A DNA stretch of 8,256 nt, taken from the NCBI GenBank assembly GCA_902494535.1, contig CABUTO010000052.1, positions 1 through 8,256 on the forward strand. Direction: 5' to 3'. Shown in pieces: positions 6,385-8,256 of the stretch. Within the stretch, counting starts at the first letter, position 1. Each line of letters opens with the position of its first letter. The position numbers and the translations under genes are program-made. The DNA comes from an uncultured Collinsella sp. GTDB taxonomy: Bacteria; Actinomycetota; Coriobacteriia; Coriobacteriales; Coriobacteriaceae. Below the pieces are notes generated by a model. The model had not been told where the DNA came from. It saw only the letters and a list, made by a program, of their open reading frames with translations, and ran no database searches.

Positions 6385-6567
6385 ATGCGAGCCGAAGGCG
6401 AGAAGACCGAGGGCAGGTCTCAACTAATCGATCAGGGGTCGAAGCTGTTCGCCGCCGCTTGCCATGAATCGGGAATCGACGTGTCCAACGCGTGGCCGGC
6501 GAGCGATGAAGAACTCAAGCGTAGCGCCTATTCGGACCACTATGGTAAGGAGATGGACTGGCTCTAA
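6385..6567 (+). CDS. Hypothetical 60-residue ORF coupled to the aminopeptidase gene
   Basis: The ATG follows the aminopeptidase stop codon with no gap, and GGAG inside the last aminopeptidase codons (about 6376-6379) is well placed as its ribosome binding site, so translational coupling is plausible. The peptide is polar, with no membrane segment, and ends in SDHYGKEMDWL. I recognise no family. It may be a true small protein, or the remnant of a longer gene. The region between its stop and the second IS shows no continuation. Confidence 0.4.
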   Translation: MRAEGEKTEGRSQLIDQGSKLFAAACHESGIDVSNAWPASDEELKRSAYSDHYGKEMDWL

Positions 6568-6726
6568 TAGGCGAAACGTCGAAAACGCCAGATGAATGTC
6601 TGATATCACTTTGACAAAAGTATCGCAGGCAGAACCAACGTCATAGTGCAAACTAACCTGACCCCATTGCACCAAACAGCTGGATTGAGCTGTTAAGACA
6701 CCGCGGGTTGAGCAAACGTCAGACAC
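6568..6726. other. Intergenic left flank of the second IS
   Basis: There is no gene here. It contains a hairpin AACAGCT-GGATTG-AGCTGTT (6675-6694, 7-bp stem) without a U-run, a lone TTGACA (6611-6616) with no good -10 at 16-18 bp, and GTCATAGTG (6640-6648), which is the inverted copy of CACTATGAC (6724-6732) spanning the left IS boundary. AACGTCA occurs directly repeated at 6637-6643 and 6715-6721. The hairpin could be a weak terminator of the aminopeptidase transcript. Confidence 0.4.
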
Positions 6727-6740
6727 TATGACCCAATCCG
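6727..6740 (+). repeat. Left inverted repeat of the IS1111-type element
   Basis: TATGACCCAATCCG is exactly complementary to the right copy at 8236-8249. The bases flanking it on both sides do not extend the match. Confidence 0.85.
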
Positions 6741-6759
6741 AAGGCACGGAAACGACAGG

Positions 6760-6789
6760 AGCCCCCGCTCGTGACCGCGGGTCGGGGCT
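6760..6789. repeat. GC-rich hairpin in the left end of the second IS
   Basis: AGCCCC (6760-6765) can pair with GGGGCT (6784-6789), or CCCGC (6764-6768) with GCGGG (6777-6781). A second small stem GGCGC-AGCC-GCGCC lies at 6805-6818. These sit between the left repeat and the transposase start. They may block read-through transcription from outside or be part of the element's ends. The function is unassigned. Confidence 0.4.
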
Positions 6790-6839
6790 GCGACAATGTT
6801 GTTGAAGTGCCAGAGGCGCAGCCGCGCCGCAACGAGGTT

Positions 6840-6850
6840 GGGAGGCTCCC
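6840..6850 (+). promoter_or_regulatory. Shine-Dalgarno embedded in a short palindrome
   Basis: GGGAGGCTCCC directly precedes the GTG start at 6851. It contains the ribosome binding site GGGAGG (6840-6845) and can fold as GGGA-GGC-TCCC, hiding it. The combination of a GTG start and a sequestered binding site would keep transposase synthesis low. The fold is small and its stability is not calculated. Confidence 0.45.
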
Positions 6851-7972
6851 GTGCCTAGATATTCTACCGCCTTCGGAATGGACGTACACCTCAGGTCCAC
6901 CACCGTCTGCGCGCTCGACGCGGAGACGGGCGAGGCAGTGACGAGGAGGTTCCGCGGCAGCCCCTGGGGCGAGGTCGCGGAGTGGATGTCGGGCTTCCCC
7001 GGCCCGTCGCTCGCCGCCTACGAGAGCGGCTACCTCGGCTTCGCCCCGCAGAGGGAGCTCTCCGGGCTCGGCGTCGACTGCGTCGTCGCGGCCGTCTCCA
7101 AGGTCCCGAGGTCGGCGGCAGACCTCTCGTCCAAGAACGACCGCAACGACGCGGCCAGGATGGCCAAGGCGATACTGTCGCACGATATCTCCCCGGTATG
7201 GGTGCCGTCCCCCGAGATCGAGGGGCTCAGGGACCTCGCCGGGGCCCACGACGCGGCGACCGCGAGGCTCGCGGCGGCGAAGCAGCGGCTCCTGGCGTTC
7301 CTGGCCCGCCGTGGCTACGCCTACGGCGGCACGACGCCGGCCGGAAACCCCCGGAGGTACTGGACGTACGACTTCCTCAGGTGGCTCGACAAGGTCCGGC
7401 CCGCCGACGACGGCGGCATCCGGGCGCTTGCGGCGCTGAGGAACGAGGTCGAGGCGGCCGCCGAGACGCGCGACGACCTCCTCGCCGAGTACAGGGCCGC
7501 CGTCGCGGCGGGCCCCCTCTCGGCGGAGGTCGAGGCGCTCCAGTCGATCAAGGGGTGCGGGTTCGCGCTCGCCGCCGCCTTCGCGTCCGAGGTCGGCGAC
7601 TTCTCGAGGTTCCGCTCCGGCAGGCAGGTGACGGCCTACTTCGGCCTCGCCCCGAAGCAGAGGTCGAGCGCGGACTCCGTGCGCCTCGGCGGGATCAGCG
7701 GGGCCGGCAACGCGCTCGTCAGGAAGCTGGCGGTCGAGGGGTCCTGGTGCTACGCCCAGGCCGGCCACCAGCCGAAGCTGATGCCCAAGGGCAGCGGCGT
7801 CCCGCTCGAGGTGAGGATGCACGGGAGGAAGGGGTCCGAGCGCCTGCTCCGGCGACGCGAGGAGATGCTCGAGAGGGGCATGCCCCAGGCGAAGGCGAAC
7901 GCCGCCACCGCCGCCGAGCTCGTGAGGTGGCTGTGGGCACTCGGCGCGATGTGCCGGGAGGCCGGCGAATAG
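6851..7972 (+). CDS. IS110-family transposase (IS1111 type)
   Basis: This 373-residue recombinase of the IS110 family catalyses insertion and excision of its element. The RuvC-like DEDD domain shows D11 (GMDVHLRS), E58 (AAYESGYLGF) and D97/D100 (SKNDRNDAARMAKAI). A helical linker spans about 125-215. The C-terminal domain has LQSIKGCGFALAAAFASEVGD (starting at about 230) and the serine motif APKQRSSADSVRLGGISGAGN, with S272 or S273 as the expected nucleophile. The GTG start at 6851 is the first codon before the conserved N-terminus and has GGGAGG upstream. There is no extra C-terminal domain, unlike the transposase at 240. The two proteins are only distantly similar, so the elements are independent. 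The gene appears intact, with no frameshift or premature stop. Confidence 0.94.
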   Translation: MPRYSTAFGMDVHLRSTTVCALDAETGEAVTRRFRGSPWGEVAEWMSGFPGPSLAAYESGYLGFAPQRELSGLGVDCVVAAVSKVPRSAADLSSKNDRNDAARMAKAILSHDISPVWVPSPEIEGLRDLAGAHDAATARLAAAKQRLLAFLARRGYAYGGTTPAGNPRRYWTYDFLRWLDKVRPADDGGIRALAALRNEVEAAAETRDDLLAEYRAAVAAGPLSAEVEALQSIKGCGFALAAAFASEVGDFSRFRSGRQVTAYFGLAPKQRSSADSVRLGGISGAGNALVRKLAVEGSWCYAQAGHQPKLMPKGSGVPLEVRMHGRKGSERLLRRREEMLERGMPQAKANAATAAELVRWLWALGAMCREAGE

Positions 7973-8218
7973 ACATAGCCCCCGTCCCGGCGAGCCGGGC
8001 AGCCTTCGGGGACACCCCCGTTCTCGCTGTGCGCGCGGCAGCGGCCGCATGCGCGAAGTCAGACTAGGGGAACCCCGCCGAAGGAGAGGATTGCGGGCCG
8101 CCGGAGCGGTATCCGCGGATATGAGACTGAGCCGAAGGCGTCGACGACATGCCGGGGGCGGACCGGGACGGGTTCAACGGCAGGCCCCGCCGACCGATTG
8201 CAAGCGGTCGGCGGGGCC
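7973..8218 (+). ncRNA. Candidate bridge/seekRNA region of the IS1111-type element
   Basis: IS1111-type elements carry their guide RNA downstream of the transposase. This 246-nt stretch has no gene and several local stems: CCCGG-CGAG-CCGGG (7986-7999), CGGGG-ACAC-CCCCG (8007-8020), GCGG-TAT-CCGC (8106-8116) and a 14-bp stem at 8183-8218. CCTTCGG (8003-8009) can pair with CCGAAGG (8078-8084). The motif GCCGAAGG occurs twice (8077-8084 and 8131-8138), as if two related loops were present. ATATGAG (8119-8125) is identical to the right-end junction (8247-8253), and GTCAGAC (8058-8064) to the left flank (6718-6724); these could be guide segments but are short enough to arise by chance. RNA ends and expression are unknown. 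Confidence 0.45.
8183..8218. terminator. Perfect 14-bp GC-rich hairpin at the end of the candidate RNA
   Basis: GGCCCCGCCGACCG (8183-8196) pairs perfectly with CGGTCGGCGGGGCC (8205-8218) around an 8-nt loop ATTGCAAG. This very stable structure lies 17 bp before the right inverted repeat. There is no following T-run, so it is not a textbook intrinsic terminator. It may define the 3' end of the candidate guide RNA, or block transcription into or out of the element. Confidence 0.55.
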
Positions 8219-8228
8219 ATTGTGGCTC

Positions 8229-8234
8229 TTGACA
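8229..8234 (+). promoter_or_regulatory. Outward-facing -35 hexamer at the right end of the second IS
   Basis: A perfect TTGACA lies immediately inside the right inverted repeat and points out of the element. No good -10 is seen before the window ends at 8256. If the ends were joined in a circle, left-end DNA would supply the -10, a known way for IS110/IS1111 elements to switch on transposase expression. The hexamer is seen; the role is inferred. Confidence 0.4.
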
Positions 8235-8235
8235 G

Positions 8236-8249
8236 CGGATTGGGTCATA
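8236..8249 (-). repeat. Right inverted repeat of the IS1111-type element
   Basis: CGGATTGGGTCATA is the exact inverted copy of 6727-6740. The direct repeat TATGA (8248-8252) overlaps its outer edge and marks the probable right boundary. Confidence 0.85.
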
Positions 8250-8256
8250 TGAGCGA

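Larger units (their letters stand above)
6727..8252 (+). mobile_element. IS110-family insertion sequence, IS1111 type
   Basis: The boundaries come from a perfect 14-bp inverted repeat, TATGACCCAATCCG (6727-6740) and CGGATTGGGTCATA (8236-8249), around an intact IS110-family transposase. A direct repeat TATGA occurs at 6727-6731 and 8248-8252 and may hold the shared recombination core. Inverted repeats near the ends plus a long 3' non-coding region (about 280 nt) are hallmarks of the IS1111 subgroup, in contrast to the first element. The exact end points could shift by a few bases; TGAGC at 6709-6713 and 8250-8254 is a weaker alternative repeat. Transposase Arg codons are dominated by AGG and CGG, unlike the host genes. 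Confidence 0.75.

Noticed and set aside
240..7972. Composite transposon formed by the two IS110-family elements around 1.5-6.7 kb
   Set aside because: The two elements differ in sequence, ends and architecture, and IS110-family elements are not known to move as a pair of unlike copies.
6389..8140. 12-nt identity GAGCCGAAGGCG at 6389-6400 and 8129-8140
   Set aside because: A 12-mer shared by chance is expected about once or twice in 8 kb; the left copy lies in an unrelated ORF.

Overview
The window looks like chromosomal DNA from a GC-rich actinobacterium. The best guess is the class Coriobacteriia, probably Collinsella or a relative. This is inferred from codon use, the set of housekeeping genes and the style of the IS110-family elements; no marker gene settles it.

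Layout from left to right: (1) about 127-1492, an IS110-family insertion sequence. Its transposase (240-1478) ends in an added XRE-type helix-turn-helix, and a structured leader in front is a candidate bridge RNA. (2) 1688-2017, a small AT-richer gene for a conserved-looking protein of unknown function. (3) 2018-2531, a repeat-rich intergenic stretch with a 20-bp palindrome, an inverted repeat pair and a 121-bp hairpin element just behind the next gene. (4) 2532-3611 (minus), a 6-phosphofructokinase-family enzyme. (5) 3752-4837 (minus), a membrane-anchored Ntn hydrolase of the choloylglycine hydrolase / linear amide C-N hydrolase group. (6) 4999-6384 (plus), an M18 zinc aminopeptidase, followed immediately by a 60-codon ORF (6385-6567). 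(7) About 6727-8252, a second and unrelated IS110-family element of the IS1111 type. It has a 14-bp inverted repeat at its ends, a transposase at 6851-7972 and a roughly 280-nt structured 3' non-coding end that is a candidate bridge/seekRNA.

The central host block is ordinary metabolism: glycolysis, amide/peptide hydrolysis and peptide turnover. The hydrolase and aminopeptidase are divergently transcribed from a 161-bp gap, and the phosphofructokinase lies downstream of the hydrolase with its own likely promoter. The two IS elements flank this block in the same orientation but are not copies of each other, so they do not form an obvious composite transposon. Their Arg codons are mostly AGG, whereas the host genes mostly use CGC/CGT, which suggests a different origin.

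The most interesting material is non-coding. There are two different candidate RNA-guided recombinase systems: one with the RNA region upstream of the transposase (IS110 type) and one with it downstream (IS1111 type). In each, a 7-8 nt stretch of the candidate RNA region recurs exactly at the right end of the element. Both right ends also carry a perfect outward-facing TTGACA. All RNA and guide assignments are inferences from sequence matching by eye.
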